From: Silene latifolia
Taxonomy: Eukaryota > Streptophyta > Magnoliopsida > Caryophyllales > Caryophyllaceae
Direction of reading: 5' to 3'
NCBI RefSeq assembly: GCF_048544455.1
Contig: NC_133534.1
Span: 39,494,217 to 39,558,216 of the forward strand
DNA length: 64,000 nucleotides
In this document: in pieces, positions 1 to 12,431 of the stretch
Layout: every line of letters starts with the position of its first letter
Position numbering within the stretch: the first letter of the stretch is position 1
Position numbers and translations under genes: made by a program
Notes under the pieces: model-generated
Databases searched by the model: none
What the model was told of the DNA's origin: nothing
The model's input: only the letters and a program-made list of their open reading frames with translations

Positions 1-892
1 ACCTCTCCTCAAGTCGGCATAACTCTTTTGTCTATCTTGTGCCGCCCTCATCTTATCTCGAATTACATGTACTTGTTCGATCATGTCTTTGATCATTTGA
101 GGTCCCAACAAGACGGATTTGGTGCTATCATCCCAACAAATCGGACTTCGGCATTTTCTTCTGTATCAAGCTTCAAACGGTGCCATTCCAATGCTAGCAT
201 GGTAGCTATTGTTATATGAGAATTCAATCAAATGTAGCCTATCTTCCCAAGAAACCCCAAACTCTAGGATCCAAGCCCTGAACATATATTCCAACGTTTG
301 GATGGTCCTTTCCATTTGTCCATCCGTTACCGGATGGAAGGTCGTACTCATCTTCAATTGGGTACCCAAGGAGCTTTGAAGTTCTTGCCAAAATCTTGAA
401 ATGAATCGCGAATCTCGGTCCGACACAATGTCCTTTGGGAATCCATGAAGTTTGACCACATATTTGCAATAGGCATTTGCCAACTCTACCTTACTCCAAG
501 TGTCCTTCATTTCAATGAAATGGGCCGATTTGGTCAGCCAGTCCATAATGACCCAATTCATGTTGTTCCCCTTTTGAGTTCTTGGTAGTCCGACTATGAA
601 ATCCATAGATGTCGACTCCCACTTCCATTCCGGTACATCTAAAGGTTGTACTGTCTCTTGTGTTCCCCCTTCACTCCTTGGAAAGTCAAGCCCATCTTGC
701 CACAAATTCCACCACTTCCCTCTTCATATTTGACCACCAAAAGGTCTTCTTAAGATCCTTGTACATTTTATCGCCACCCGGGTGCACCGAATAAGGCATG
801 TTATGAGCTTCATTCATTATCTTTTTCTTAAGCTCATCGTCACTTGGCATACACCACCTCCCGTTGAATCTAAGGCTTCCATCCTCATGCAA
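1..892 (-). pseudogene. Ty3/gypsy integrase, decayed
   Basis: Minus-strand translation gives an integrase. The N-terminal zinc-binding part (686-892) has the HPGGDKMYKDLKKTFWW signature, but the expected downstream CxxC cysteines are degraded (VARWA where VARCxxC is usual). The DDE core lies at 166-705, with Asp in SMDFIVGLP, Asp in VSDRDSRF and Glu in QMERTIQTLE. After GMAPFEA there is one in-frame TGA (about 166), and the typical C-terminal sequence (CRSPICWDDSTKS, then IKDMIEQVHVIRDKMRAAQ) continues in the same frame to the window edge. The core residues survive, but the stop and lost zinc ligands make it a pseudogene. Confidence 0.85.
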
Positions 893-1610
893 CTAAAATC
901 TTGAGGGCTCTCCTCTTTCTAGTACTCCTTTCCACTCTTGGATATTCACATCACTTGTTTGTTTCTCCCGAATCTCGTCGTACAACTCGGGTTCCAAAGT
1001 CAAGTCTCCCATGGTTTCTCCCTTCTGTATCACATGGATACCCATTCTATGTACTTCTTCCTTCAACCTTAACATGGACAAGGTGGTACACAAGGAGTGC
1101 ACCGACTTCCTACTCAAGCATCGGCCACCACATTAGCTTTCCCTTCATGATAGATTATCTACATGTCATAATCCCCAATGAGTTCAATCCATATCCTTTG
1201 CCTCATGTTCAACACCTTTTGGGTGTAGATATACTTCAAGCTTTTGTGGTCGGAAAATACCTTAAAGGTTGCTCCATATAAGTAGTGCTTCCAAATTTTC
1301 AAGGCAAAGACAACGGCTCCCAATTCTAGGTCGTGGGTTGGGTAGTTCTCCTCATGGGTCTTTAATTGCCGCGATGCATAGGCAATGACTCTACCATTTT
1401 ACATAAGCACACATCTCAAGCCATTCTTTGAAGCATTGGTGTATACTTCAAAATTCTCACTCCCTTCCGACAAGGCTAACATCGGGTCGTGGTTAGGCGC
1501 TCCTTTAGGGTTAAGAAGGCCGTCTCACAACTCCCGTCCCACTTGAAACAGTTTTCTTTTCTCATCAACGATGTCAAGGGTCTATCAATCTTGGAGAATT
1601 CTTTCACGAG
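893..1610 (-). pseudogene. Ty3/gypsy RNase H domain, decayed
   Basis: The minus strand encodes pieces of the RNase H domain that joins RT to integrase. Recognisable are a [20 protein letters not shown]-like stretch near 1310-1380, a [14 protein letters not shown]-like region near 1240-1280, and YHEGKANVVADA followed by LSRKSVHS near 1100-1150. A stop and a frameshift separate these pieces. They sit exactly between RT (1611-1884) and the integrase zinc finger, which supports the call. It would normally degrade the RNA strand during reverse transcription. No intact frame remains. Confidence 0.7.
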
Positions 1611-1889
1611 TCAGTGATAATACCTGGCTAGGCCTAGGAAGCTTCGAATTTCCGCTATATTCTTGGGTGCCACCCACTTAGACATGGCCTCAATCTTGGT
1701 AGGATCCATGGCAACTCCTTCCCTTGATATAACATGACCTAAGAAAGCCACCTTCTCCAACCAAAACTCGCACTTACTAAGATTTGCATAGAGTTGGTGC
1801 TCCCTCAAGGTTTGCAAAACGATTCTTAGATGCTCCTCGTGCTCTTCCTTGGTCTTGGAGTAGACCAAAATATCGTCTATGAATACCAC
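1611..1889 (-). pseudogene. Ty3/gypsy reverse transcriptase, C-terminal half
   Basis: Minus-strand translation begins at [12 protein letters not shown], which contains the catalytic IDD motif (equivalent to YxDD in other RTs). It continues through [19 protein letters not shown] and [12 protein letters not shown], the standard end of a gypsy RT palm and thumb. The frame is open here. The other half is at 30604-31076. The Athila-like element inserted just before VVFIDD, duplicating ACCAC (1885-1889 and 30599-30603). Removing the insert and one ACCAC restores the usual YLDKFxVVFIDD context in frame. Confidence 0.88.
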
Positions 1890-2171
1890 TGATACGTGCA
1901 TAATATATAGTCTTTTTAGCCTATTTCAGCACGTATTTCTATGCATTTTTATACTGTTTTTATAGTATTTTGCCCCGAATTGGCTACTTTGGTTCGTTTT
2001 GTCCATTTTGTAGAAATGAACGCGAAAGTAGTGGAATCGTACTCTTTTTCGTCCTTTTTGCATGCATTTAGAGGAGATGGGATTTTTCTTGGGTGAGATA
2101 CTGCACTTGAAAGCGTCGTGGCACGGATTACGAGGCATTTAGGCGCGGACTTGAGCTGAAATGAAGACCAA

Positions 2172-2366
2172 GAACTCGATCGAGCAGTTTAATCACTCGA
2201 TCGAGTGATTTTTACGTCCCAGGGTGGTCGATCGAGTAGAATTCTACTCGATCCTTAGCTTGCAGAAAGACCAGTTACTCGATCGAGTAACAATCTACTC
2301 GATCGAGTAGATTTTCTGAGGTGTTTGCTCGATCGAGTGGTTTTAATCCACTCGATCGAGTGGTTT
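2172..2366. repeat. Array of palindromic CTCGATCGAG motifs in the 5' LTR
   Basis: About seven copies of CTCGATCGAG or close variants lie within 195 bp. Several pair with neighbours to form larger inverted repeats, for example the copies flanking GAATTC and those flanking GGTTTTAATCC. The 3' LTR has the same array at about 29402-29598 with a few substitutions. The core TCGATCGA is self-complementary. Spacing is irregular, so this is not a simple tandem satellite. The function is unknown. Confidence 0.85.
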
Positions 2367-2599
2367 TGCTGTTATGGGCTTCTGAACAGCCCGTGTGTTG
2401 TTTATTTTCACTAAACTTAATTACTTTGCTATTTAAGCACGCTTTACTAGGTCATTAGGATCTATCTTTCATTATCAAAAACTTCATACTGAAAACTTTG
2501 TTACGTTGCTTTTCTCTTCACTGTAACCTTGCTCTCGGATCTATTTTCGCTCGGATTTTGTGTTCTTTACGCCGGAATTCGCACGATTGTAATCTTTTC

Positions 2600-5500
2600 T
2601 GTAACACCCGCGAATTTCCCTTTCTGACAGTTAAAATTTATTAAACCGTTTAATTATTTTGTTATATATTTTTGAATTATTTTATTTAATTAATTTTATG
2701 TCAAACACGATTTTTATAAACGTATTATATAAAAGCTCTTTTTTTATAAAAATACGTACGATTAAATTATATTTTTAAGGCACGATTTATATAATAATAT
2801 ATGTATACGTATTTTTGGCCGGATAATAATAATGACTGTAATAGTAATAATTCCCATCTTAAATCCCGTCTAACATTAGACCGTCACATTTTATTTGAGA
2901 ATCTTATCTTAACACGGACCAATCGTATGTCGACAACACATATCCTATCCACCCCACACTCTACTTTTATATTATTATTATTATATATATATTATTATTA
3001 TTATTAGATATTATTATGATTATGTGTACTCCGTATTTATTTATTGTTGTTGTGTACTCATGATACCGTCCCCACCCTTTTTTTTTTTATTTACTCCCTC
3101 ACTCCTTCCTTTCTTCTTCCTCTTTTCCCTGCAAAAAAACGACAGCAGCAAGCCAGCAACAACAAACTCAGTCCACCATTTTCTTTCGATCTCAAAACCC
3201 AGATTTCTCCTTTATTTCTCAACCAAACTCCATTATTTTTACACCATTGGCTTCCTCTCTTCTTCCTCCTCATTTCTAGTTGAAGACTGATGATAGGCTC
3301 GTGTTTTGGACGTTTTGCTCTGGAATTTGCGAGGATAAAGGTAACGGGGATAGGTTACTCGACAAATGTCTAAATTTCCGTCTTATTGTTGTTTTATATA
3401 CTCTTGAGTGATAAAGTTTGGTTCTTTACTCTTTTCTTTCTTGTATGGTAATTTTTCCGTCTCAATTCGATGGTTGAAATGGACTGTTTGGAACGGTTTC
3501 GTGGATGTGTTGCAAGGAACTACTTTGGAACCGGAACGGGCTGTTCTGGTATCATTTTGTTGCCTGTCTTCCTCTTTGTGCAGTTTTACGGAATGTTTAC
3601 ATGGGTTTTTTTAGTAGTGTTAGGATGAGGGTTATGGTGGTTATTCGTGTTCTAGTTGCATTTTGTTTCCGTCTCAAACTTGTCTTCCATGCCATCTTAA
3701 TCGTGACTCGATTTGGACTGCATTTTCATGCTCGTTGGGAGTCGTTTTGGGTTGCTTGATAGACGGATACGGCGCTGAAGCAGGACTGTCCGTACTCTGT
3801 TCTTCTCTTTGTCGTGGGAGGTGGTGTGGTGGCCGTCACGGTCTGGTTGGGTTCCGTTCTAACAACTTTTGCAGGTGTTGTCTCGATGTGATACGGGTTT
3901 GGTCACGGTTTTTGTGGTTGTTTTACGGACTGTTTGGCATTCGTGAAATGGGTGGTCGTGTGGACTGTTTTGGTACCATTTGTAGTGCGGTTTATGTGGC
4001 CATTCGGATCAGCTTGGGCAGTCGAAATGGGGGTGTCGAGTTTTGGTCATGGGGTAGGAGTCGTGACATTCCTCTGCCCTCTTGGTTGTTTTTCCTTCAC
4101 AATTTTTATGAGTATGTATTTTGGGCTCTCTACCTTCTAATTTTTGGGCTCATTACAAGTTAGTACTTGGGCTCACCACATGTTATCTGTTGGACTAGTT
4201 CATATGCTTGTTAGGGGGCCATGTTTGTTTGTCTCGTAGTTGGTTTAAATTAATTAAATTCTGCCTCATATTTTATAGTATAACATTATCCGTTAAATAT
4301 CGTTCATTATATGTATTTGTCTCACATGATCAAATTGTTGGGTTTCACATGATTTAATGGTTGGATTTTACATGAGTAATATGTTGGGTTTAACATGTCT
4401 TGTTTGTTGAGCTTAATGTGATTCAATTGTTGGACTCCTCATAATTTGTTTATTGGACTCATAATTGAGTCACTTAAGTTGGTCACATCTTATTGTGTAG
4501 ATTTCACATAACTTAGATTATTCATTATCACTTATTATATTTTATTTAACCGGCATGATAAATTATAAAATGAAATATTTATTAATATGATACAAGTATG
4601 AGATTTTTATTATAAGTAGTTACTTCTAGTGAGTCGTATTCTTGATAATGCCTTGTACTGTCTGTTGTGAGAGTCTTGGTCCTATCGGATACTAGGGGTG
4701 AGCTATAAGCCCTCTAGTTGCGATATGATCGTCGGGATTGATGTTCCCATCCGTACTCATGGTGAGATGCAAGCCATGAGTATGAATGTGACATTAACGG
4801 TCCCGTGTCATATGATGTTTGCATGATCATTCTTACTCTTATTGTGACTCAAGTGTGACGTTTTACATTGTGTGACGACTTGACTTTCCTTTTTACCCCT
4901 TTCGGACCTTTGGTTATGAATGTGTGCCATGTTTCCGGATTGGGTTATCTTTCCTGTTTCGGACCTTTGGTTACGAGTGTGTGCCATGTTTTCGGATTAG
5001 GATATCCTTCCGCCTTTCTTCGGACCTTTGGTTACGAGTGTGTGCCATGTTTCCGATTAGAGGTTACTCGACCTTTGGTTACGAGTGTGTGCCATGTTTC
5101 GAGCCTTGGATACGATTGGTATATCGTATGTCGAATCGGGTGACGTCCATCCCGAGAGTCTGGATCCAGGTTTAGACTAGGACCGTATTATGATCGTCGT
5201 CCTACCAGGAGGTTGGAGTCTAGGATGTAGTCTTGTGTGTGGTATCTCGGACATGCTTTAAAGGTAGCCTCTGAGTCGGATACTCCGTCTACACTTTGTG
5301 TCGGTCTTACACTTGTTGAGTCGGTCAATATGAGTTGGTTGACTTGGTTGCTCCATGCCCTTGATTGCATGTTTATTCTAGCATATCATGCCTATTCTTT
5401 TAAGGAAGTATTATGTCTGTCTCATCATGATTTTCATTATATCTTCTTGTCCTTCATTATCTGCATGTGATGCATGACTATTATGTTCAATTAAGTGTTT

Positions 5501-5882
5501 GTTACTTGCATTTCGACATATTGTGGCTGGGAGAACCTTGAGTTACTCCCCACTGACTGTGGCGTTCATGTTTACATGAATGACAGGTATTAGTGATGCA
5601 TTCATGGGGTGAAGACATGTGTGAGCTAGCGAGCACTTCGGCCTAGTAGTTGGTTTATTAGGACTGTTTGGACCTACCTTTTATTGTATTGTCATTCGAG
5701 GGATATATTTTCCCTCACCTCGACTACCACGTTTGTATAATTTAAACTTTCTTTCCGCATTCTTTATTTATGTTTTGGATTTTAATGAACCCGCGCTTTA
5801 AATTTTAAAAGTTTCAAAAATTTTCCTAATTTTCCGCTTGAATTTATAAGTTATGTTTTCTGCTTTATCGCGGGGTGTCACA
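2600..5882 (+). repeat. 5' LTR of LARD-like copy 1
   Basis: The LTR runs from TGTAACACC to GGTGTCACA. Likely promoter signals are an AT-rich TATA-like block at about 2970-3010, then a pyrimidine-rich leader (3070-3130). The small ORFs in this LTR are low complexity, recur in its partner, and are not supported as genes. Degenerate short repeats based on TTGGRYTYNACATG occupy 4320-4480. Confidence 0.88.
4893..5105 (+). repeat. Tandem repeat of about 55 bp inside the LARD LTR
   Basis: Four diverged units carry the core GGACCTTTGGTTACGAGTGT followed by GTGCCATGTTT. The partner LTR repeats the array at about 10398-10610. A diverged version occurs in reverse in copy 2 (about 13150-13300 and 18650-18800), so the array belongs to the family's LTR rather than to one insertion. 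Confidence 0.8.
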
Positions 5883-8105
5883 GTTTGTATCAGAGCCTAT
5901 GTTGCTCCCGACGCACACACGTGTACCCCAAATTTAAATGTGAACTTGACCTTGAATAATGAGTGAGAGATGGGTAGACTTAAGGACCTAAGATGGTAGT
6001 CTGCAGTGTGTTTGCTCTTTGTTAGGTTCTAACTTGTTTGTTGATTGCCATTTAATAATTGTTGTGTCCTTGGATCAATGACCGTGAACTTACAATGTGG
6101 TGATCAAGATTTTGTGCCTATTGCTGAGAATTGAAGATTTGTTCAACCTTTGAAGAATACTTCTACTTCATCGAAGATGTTTCTCATTCTTTGTGTACCT
6201 TGCCCTGTCCTCTACTTCTTAATGCTTATTCATTCTTCTAAATCCTCTTTTCTTTTTCCTTGTAAGTCACTCTTGTATTCCCTAACTTGTCTTTTGTTCC
6301 TTGCTTATCCTCCCTTAATGCCTTTTTATGGTACTCTTTCTTTTGAGGAATGTTGACCTTGGTTGGAAATTTGACTATTGAGGAGATTGTTGTGTTTGAC
6401 CCTTAATCCTGGTTTTGAGATGATTTGATGTTGGAGAGACTTAGGTAGTGTGATGAGACGTACTTGATGGTTCTTATACCTAGACCCTTGATAAAGTGAG
6501 TATATTTGATTGATGGATTTTGTGTGTCAAGTTTGAGTTGCATTGGTTACTAAGGTTATGGAACCTGGCTTGGTTGGTTATGTTTGGGATACTAGTGCTT
6601 TGTACTTGACCTAGGGTGGATGAAATTAAATGGTGGATTTGAGGATGTAGGATTGACTAAGTAAGTTGAGTTTGTGATTAGCTTTCGTAGTCGCTTTAGA
6701 TGTGAGGGTTTGATAATGTATGTGTTACCACCTTGTATTGAAATGAGAACCTTGTAGAATATTTGAGGAACCTTTTCTGGAGTTTAGAGCTTAGTATTGG
6801 GATTTTGATTGAGGGTTTTACTATTTTGAGAACTCATGATTGACACTAGTTGGATGTGAGTGTAGCTTTGTTGGGAACTTTGACCTTGATCTTGTGGAAG
6901 TTGTTTGTGGATGTTTGAGGATTTGGAGTGATGAGATCACACTTATAGTGGAGTACCTTGTTTCATGGAATTGCTTAGGATGAAGTAACATAAGTGATTT
7001 GAGGAAATTCTTGGGAATGTTGTGATTATAAGTTTTGTTGTTAGGAAGCTTTCAGAACCGCTTAGGATGATGTTGTTGTCTGAAGTTTGAGTACTTGGCG
7101 TTTCCTTTTTGTCTAGTACCCGTCTTCTTTGATCATAAGTGTTACCGTTCATACCTCTTTTCCTTGCTTCATCATACTCTTCTTTTAAGTTTGATGCTAG
7201 TAACCTATAAAACTCTATCTTTGACATCCTTGTTGATTTGACTTCGAACCTTGCCCTATGAAATTCATCATAGCTCTTTTTGTCGGTTAAGATAGGACTC
7301 TGTTAGCGTACCTGGTATTTATGTTGTCTAAATTGCTTTTCATTTCATACAATTCCTAAACATTTCAAGCTACCATTTTTGTTTCGTTGTCAAAAGTTTA
7401 TGTTACTTTTACAAAACCCTACCTAATTTAAAGGTTTGAAAATAAAAACTTGGTTTAATTCCCTACTTGCTCTCTAAATATAAACTTATCTATCATGATT
7501 TTGATTACTAACCCGAGATTTCTTGAATTTTATCAAATTTCTGTTAACTTTGATCTAATTATGACTTCTTTGTCAAAGTTTAAGATTTCACTTTCAGAAA
7601 TTCGACCCCCTTTTGAGTTTAAAAGTGAAACTTCTATTTCCATTTTTGGCTCTTACAAGAGAAATTTGAGTAAATTACCTTTCTCTTTTGATTTTAACGT
7701 TGATCGGATGATAGAACTCGTTATTGGAGACGTTTGATAACTTGTTCTACGCTTGTCGGCGAATGATTTTGTTTTGAATTTGTCTTTGACTTGGAAGGTT
7801 AGCGTTCTTGTGTGCACGACAAGAGCAATTTCGTTCCATGAATGAGACTTACACTTTTGAAAACTCTCCGTTAATGTTTTTGAAAGTGTTTTGATTTTGA
7901 TTTATACCAATGATTTGCCTTTCGACTCGGTTCTGTCGGGAAATTTTAGTTGAAACTTTTGAAAGAATTTGAATTCTTACGATAAGTAACCTTTTAAATG
8001 TTTTGGTTACCGATTCCAGATTCCAGATTCCAGTTTCATTTCTATATAACCTTTCATTTCTACTTTCAAGTTTCGAGGACGAAACTTTTTAAAATATGGA
8101 GTGAT
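5883..8105 (+). other. Non-coding interior of LARD-like copy 1
   Basis: The interior opens with a primer site (TTTGTATCAGAGCC, about 5884-5898) complementary to the 3' end of initiator tRNA-Met with one mismatch from TGGTATCAGAGC. It closes with GTTTCGAGGACGAAAC, a 6-bp-stem hairpin, and a purine-rich stretch ending just before 8106. Between them there is no plus-strand coding of any length and no RT, gag or integrase motif. Its only notable ORF is antisense (6943-7227). Confidence 0.75.
6943..7227 (-). CDS. Antisense hypothetical ORF in the LARD interior
   Basis: This is a 94-codon ORF on the strand opposite to the retroelement, beginning MSKIEFYRLLASNLKEEYDE and containing KRGMNGNTYDQRRR. 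No family is recognised. It deserves a line because LARD copy 2 preserves the same protein start at about 16590-16720 (MSKIKFHRL, then SNLKEEHDEARK and GMNGNAY) before a stop, so similarity holds at protein level in the antisense direction. It could be a remnant of an older coding region or an antisense ORF like those reported in some Tat-lineage elements. Coding status is unproven. Confidence 0.25.
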   Translation of the reverse strand: MSKIEFYRLLASNLKEEYDEARKRGMNGNTYDQRRRVLDKKETPSTQTSDNNIILSGSESFLTTKLIITTFPRISSNHLCYFILSNSMKQGTPL

Positions 8106-11100
8106 TGTAACACCCGCGAATTTCCCTTTCTGACAGTTAAAATTTATTAAACTGTTTAATTATTTTGTTATATATTTTTGAATTATTCTATTTAATTAAT
8201 TTTATGTCAAACACGATTTTTATAAACGTATTATATAAAAGCTCTTTTTTTATAAAAATACGTACGATTAAATTATATTTTTAAGGCACGATTTATATAA
8301 TAATATATGTATACGTATTTTTGGCCGGATAATAATAATGACTGTAATAGTAATAATTCCCGTCTTAAATCCCGTCTAACATTAGACCGTCACATTTTAT
8401 TTGAAAATCTTATCTTAACACGGACCAATCGTATGTCGACAACACATATCCTATCCACCCCACACTCTACTTTTATATTATTATTATTATATATATTATT
8501 ATTATTAGATATTATTATGATTATGTGTACTCCGTATTTATTTATTGTTGTTGTGTACTCATGATACCGTCCCCACCCTTTTTTTTTTTATTTACTCCCT
8601 CACTCCTTCCTTTCTTCTTCCTCTTTTCCCGCAAAAAAAACAATGACAAGAAGTCAAAGAACAACAAACTCAGTCCACCATTTTCTTTCGATCTCAAAAC
8701 CCAGATTTCTCCTTTATTTCTCAACCAAACTCCATTATTTTTACACCATTGGCTTCCTCTCTTCTTCCTCCTCATTTCTAGTTGAAGACTGATGATAGGC
8801 TCGTGTTTTGGACGTTTTGCTCTGGAATTTGCGAGGATAAAGGTAACGGGGATAGGTTACTCGACAAATGTCTAAATTTCCGTCTTATTGTTGTTTTATA
8901 TACTCTTGAGTGATAAAGTTTGGTTCTTTACTCTTTTCTTTCTTGTATGGTAATTTTTCCGTCTCAATTCGATGGTTGAAATGGACTATTTGGAACGGTT
9001 TCGTGGATGTGTTGCAAGGAACTACTTTGGAACCAAGGAACAGTACGTTGCAGTATCATTTTATTGCTGTCTTCCTCTTTATGCAGTTTTACGGAATGTT
9101 TACATGGGTTTTTCGAGTAGTGTTAGGATGAGGGTTATGGTGGTTATTCGTGTTCTAGTTGCATTTTGTTTCCGTCTCAAACTTGTCTTCCATGCCATCT
9201 TAATCGTGACTCGATTTGGACTGTTTTCATGCTCCGTTGGGAGTCGTTTTTGGGTTGCTTGATAGACGGATACGGCGCTGAAGCAGGACTGTCCGTACTC
9301 TGTTCTTCTATTTGTCGTGGGAGGTGGTGTGGTGGCCGTCACGGTCTGGTTGGGTTCCGTTCTAACAACTTTTGCAGGTGTTATCTCGATGTGATACGGG
9401 TTTGGTCACGGTTTTTGTGGTTGTTTTACGGACTGTTTGGCAGTCGTGAAATGGGTGGTCGTGTGGACTGTTTTGGTACCATTTGTAGTGCGGTTTATGT
9501 GGCCATTCGGATCAGCTTGGGCAGTCGAAATGGGGGTGTCGAGTTGTGGTCATGGGGTAGGAGTCGTGACATTCCTCTGCCCTCTTGGTTGTTTTTCCTT
9601 CACAATTTTTATGAGTATGTATTTTGGGCTCTCTACCTTCTAATTTTTGGGCTCATTACAAGTTAGTACTTGGGCTCACCACATGTTATCTGTTGGACTA
9701 GTTCATATGCTTGTTAGGGGGCCATGTTTGTTTGTCTCGTAGTTGGTTTAAATTAATTAAATTCTGCCTCATATTTTATAGTATAACATTATCCGTTAAA
9801 TATCGTTCATTATATGTATTTGTCTCACATGATCAAATTGTTGGGTTTCACATGATTTAATGGTTGGATTTTACATGAGTAATATGTTGGGTTTAACATG
9901 TCTTGTTTGTTGAGCTTAATGTGATTCAATTGTTGGACTCCTCATAATTTGTTTATTGGACTCATAATTGAGTCACTTAAGTTGGTCACATCTTATTGTG
10001 TAGATTTCACATAACTTAGATTATTCATTATCACTTATTATATTTTATTTAACCGGCATGATAAATTATAAAATGAAATATTTATTAATATGATACAAGT
10101 ATGAGATTTTTATTATAAGTAGTTACTTCTAGTGAGTCGTATTCTTGATAATGCCTTGTACTGTCTGTTGTGAGAGTCTTGGTCCTATCGGATACTAGGG
10201 GTGAGCTATAAGCCTTCTAGTTGCGATATGATCGTTGGGATTGATGTTCCCATCCGTACTCATGGTGAGATGCAAGCCATGAGTATGAATGTGACATTAA
10301 CGGTCCCGTGTCATATGATGTTTGCATGATCATTTTTACTCTTATTGTGACTCAAGTGTGACGTTTTACATTGTGTGACGACTTGACTTTCCTTTTTACC
10401 CCTTTCGGACCTTTGGTTACGAATGTGTGCCATGTTTCCGGATTGGGTTATCTTTCCTCTTTCGGACCTTTGGTTACGAGTGTGTGCCATGTTTTCGGAT
10501 TAGGATATCCTTCCGCCTTTCTTCGGACCTTTGGTTACGAGTGTGTGCCATGTTTCCGATTAGAGGTTACTCGACCTTTGGTTACGAGTGTGTGCCATGT
10601 TTCGAGCCTTGGATACGGTTGGTATATCGTATGTCGAATCGGGTGACGTCCATCCCGAGAGTCTGGATCCAGGTTTAGACTAGGACCGTATTATGATCGT
10701 CGTCCTACCAGGAGGTTGGAGTCTAGGATGTAGTCTTGTGTGTGGTATCTCGGACATGCTTTAAAGGTAGCCTCTGAGTCGGATACTCCGTCTACACTTT
10801 GTGTCGGTCTTACACTTGTTGAGTCGGTCAATATGAGTTGGTTGACTTGGTTGCTCCATGCCCTTGATTGCATGTTTATTCTAGCATATCATGCCTATTC
10901 TTTTAAGGAAGTATTATGTCTGTCTCATCATGATTTTCATTATATCTTCTTGTCCTTCATTATCTGCATGTGATGCATGACTATTATGTTCAATTAAGTG
11001 TTTGTTACTTGCATTTCGACATATTGTGGCTGGGAGAACCTTGAGTTACTCCCCACTGACTGTGGCGTTCATGTTTACATGAATGACAGGTATTAGTGAT

Positions 11101-11384
11101 GCATTCATGGGGTGAAGACATGTGTGAGCTAGCGAGCACTTTGGCCTAGTAGTTGGTTTATTAGGACTGTTTGGACCTACCTTTTATTGTATTGTCATTC
11201 GAGGGATATATTTTCCCTCACCTCGACTACCACGTTTGTATAATTTAAACTTTCTTTCCGCATTCTTTATTTATGTTTTGGATTTTAATGAACCCGCGCT
11301 TTAAATTTTAAAAGTTTCAAAAATTTTCCTAATTTCCGCTTGAATTTATAAGTTATGTTTTCTGCTTTATCGCGGGGTGTCACA
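8106..11384 (+). repeat. 3' LTR of LARD-like copy 1
   Basis: This is the near-identical partner of 2600-5882, with the same termini. It lies directly after the purine-rich tract and is followed by the duplicated target TTTTC, then the right part of the Athila-like 5' LTR. Confidence 0.9.
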
Positions 11385-12154
11385 TTTTCTCTTCCCTTAT
11401 TAATAGTTAATCATTTGTTGCTTTAATCATTATTCTATTTCGATTATTCTTCTGCCCTAATTTACTTTTATGCGATTTATTGTTTATTTCATAATGTTTA
11501 CTGCTGAAAAATTATCTGCTGTTAGTTTAATTAGCGACATGAGTAGCTAAACCTCTTTCATGTTGGGATTAGGGGATCTGCGGTAGGAAAGTGACGATGT
11601 AGTAGATAAAACAGATGAATTAATTACAAGACTCTGTCACCATAGCAATTTAATTGTATTTATTCGACTTAGTTGAGTGCACGCTTCTGAGTCAACCTTT
11701 AATCTGGCTAAAATTAATCCTAGATCAAAAGATTGGACTAAATAGGCCTGCTATGAACAGTAGACTACCCTGACGAGAATGAAAGTTAAGTTAGTCGTAT
11801 TTTAGGATAGAAAGTGGACCGAGAGGACCTTTCCCATATCCGTCTTACATTAATTCATCTGAGTCATTTACAACTGAGTCATTGGACTGCCGTAGTGAAC
11901 CGAAATCCTGACATGTCCCTCTTTATCTGATAGTTAAAACTCATTTTCTACCTTTACTGCTCTTGCCCTTTAATTCTCCTTCCTTTAAAACTCGTAGTTT
12001 AGATAACAATTCAAACAACCCCCCCATTTGTGACCAAATAGACGGACTTCTACAAATATCTTGCCTCCCTGTGGAGATCGACCTGACTTCCCTAGCTATA
12101 TAGTTAGTTTAGTTAGTTTATTTTTGACAGATACACGACAGACGTGTCAAATAT

Positions 12155-12172
12155 TGGCGTCGTTGCCGGGGA
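12155..12172 (+). promoter_or_regulatory. Primer binding site, tRNA-Asp type
   Basis: The sequence TGGCGTCGTTGCCGGGGA lies 5 bp downstream of the 5' LTR end. It differs at one base from the TGGCGCCGTTGCCGGGGA that primes many Athila-type and related elements, so minus-strand DNA synthesis would start here. Confidence 0.82.
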
Positions 12173-12431
12173 GGCAATTGCCCTATTTGTTTTCGTTCCG
12201 TTTATTTTATCCGTCTCAGGGAATTTTTATTCCTTGAGGCAGTTCTTATTCATTTCCTTTCAGTGTTGTTTATGCCCAGGTCAGACAGGTGTGAATTAGT
12301 TTCAACTGATTCAGAACCGGAGAGATTATTCAGGCATACACTTCGTCTGCAGAGGAAATCACGAAAGGAAGACTTGAGTACTTTCGAGCCAGAGCTACAT
12401 CATTCTCTTTTCGAGGAAGATAGTCCGATTT

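Larger units (their letters stand above)
2600..11384 (+). mobile_element. LARD-like non-autonomous LTR retrotransposon, copy 1
   Basis: LTRs of 3283 bp (2600-5882) and 3279 bp (8106-11384) start TGTAACACCCGCG and end CGGGGTGTCACA. A target duplication TTTTC (2595-2599 and 11385-11389) flanks the element. The 2223-bp interior has a tRNA-Met-type primer site and a polypurine region but no gag or pol coding. Very long LTRs with a non-coding interior fit a large retrotransposon derivative. The GAGGACGAAAC motif just before the 3' LTR is common in chromoviral gypsy elements and suggests an origin there. The two LTRs are nearly identical, with local differences near 3130-3160 against 8630-8660, so insertion is recent. 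Confidence 0.9.
1890..12149 (+). repeat. 5' LTR of the Athila-like element, split by a LARD-like insertion
   Basis: The LTR consists of 1890-2599 plus 11390-12149 (1470 bp). The LARD-like element 2600-11384 and its duplicated TTTTC lie between. The uninterrupted partner at 29117-30598 shows the empty site (GTAATCTTTTCTCTTCCC), which confirms the insertion point exactly. The left part carries a palindrome array (about 2172-2365) and a TATTTAAGC TATA-like element at about 2430, followed by a transcript-start-like region. Confidence 0.9.

Noticed and set aside
3024-3290. Overlapping ORFs in the LARD LTRs (also 8525-8785, 14975-15365 and 20474-20864)
   Set aside because: They are low-complexity Phe/Ser/Leu-rich readings of the pyrimidine-rich leader, occur in more than one frame, and recur only because LTRs are duplicated.
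4868-5175. ORFs with repeated CHVxGLGY-type peptides
   Set aside because: They are translations of a 55-bp tandem repeat; two frames are open simultaneously and nothing resembles a known protein.
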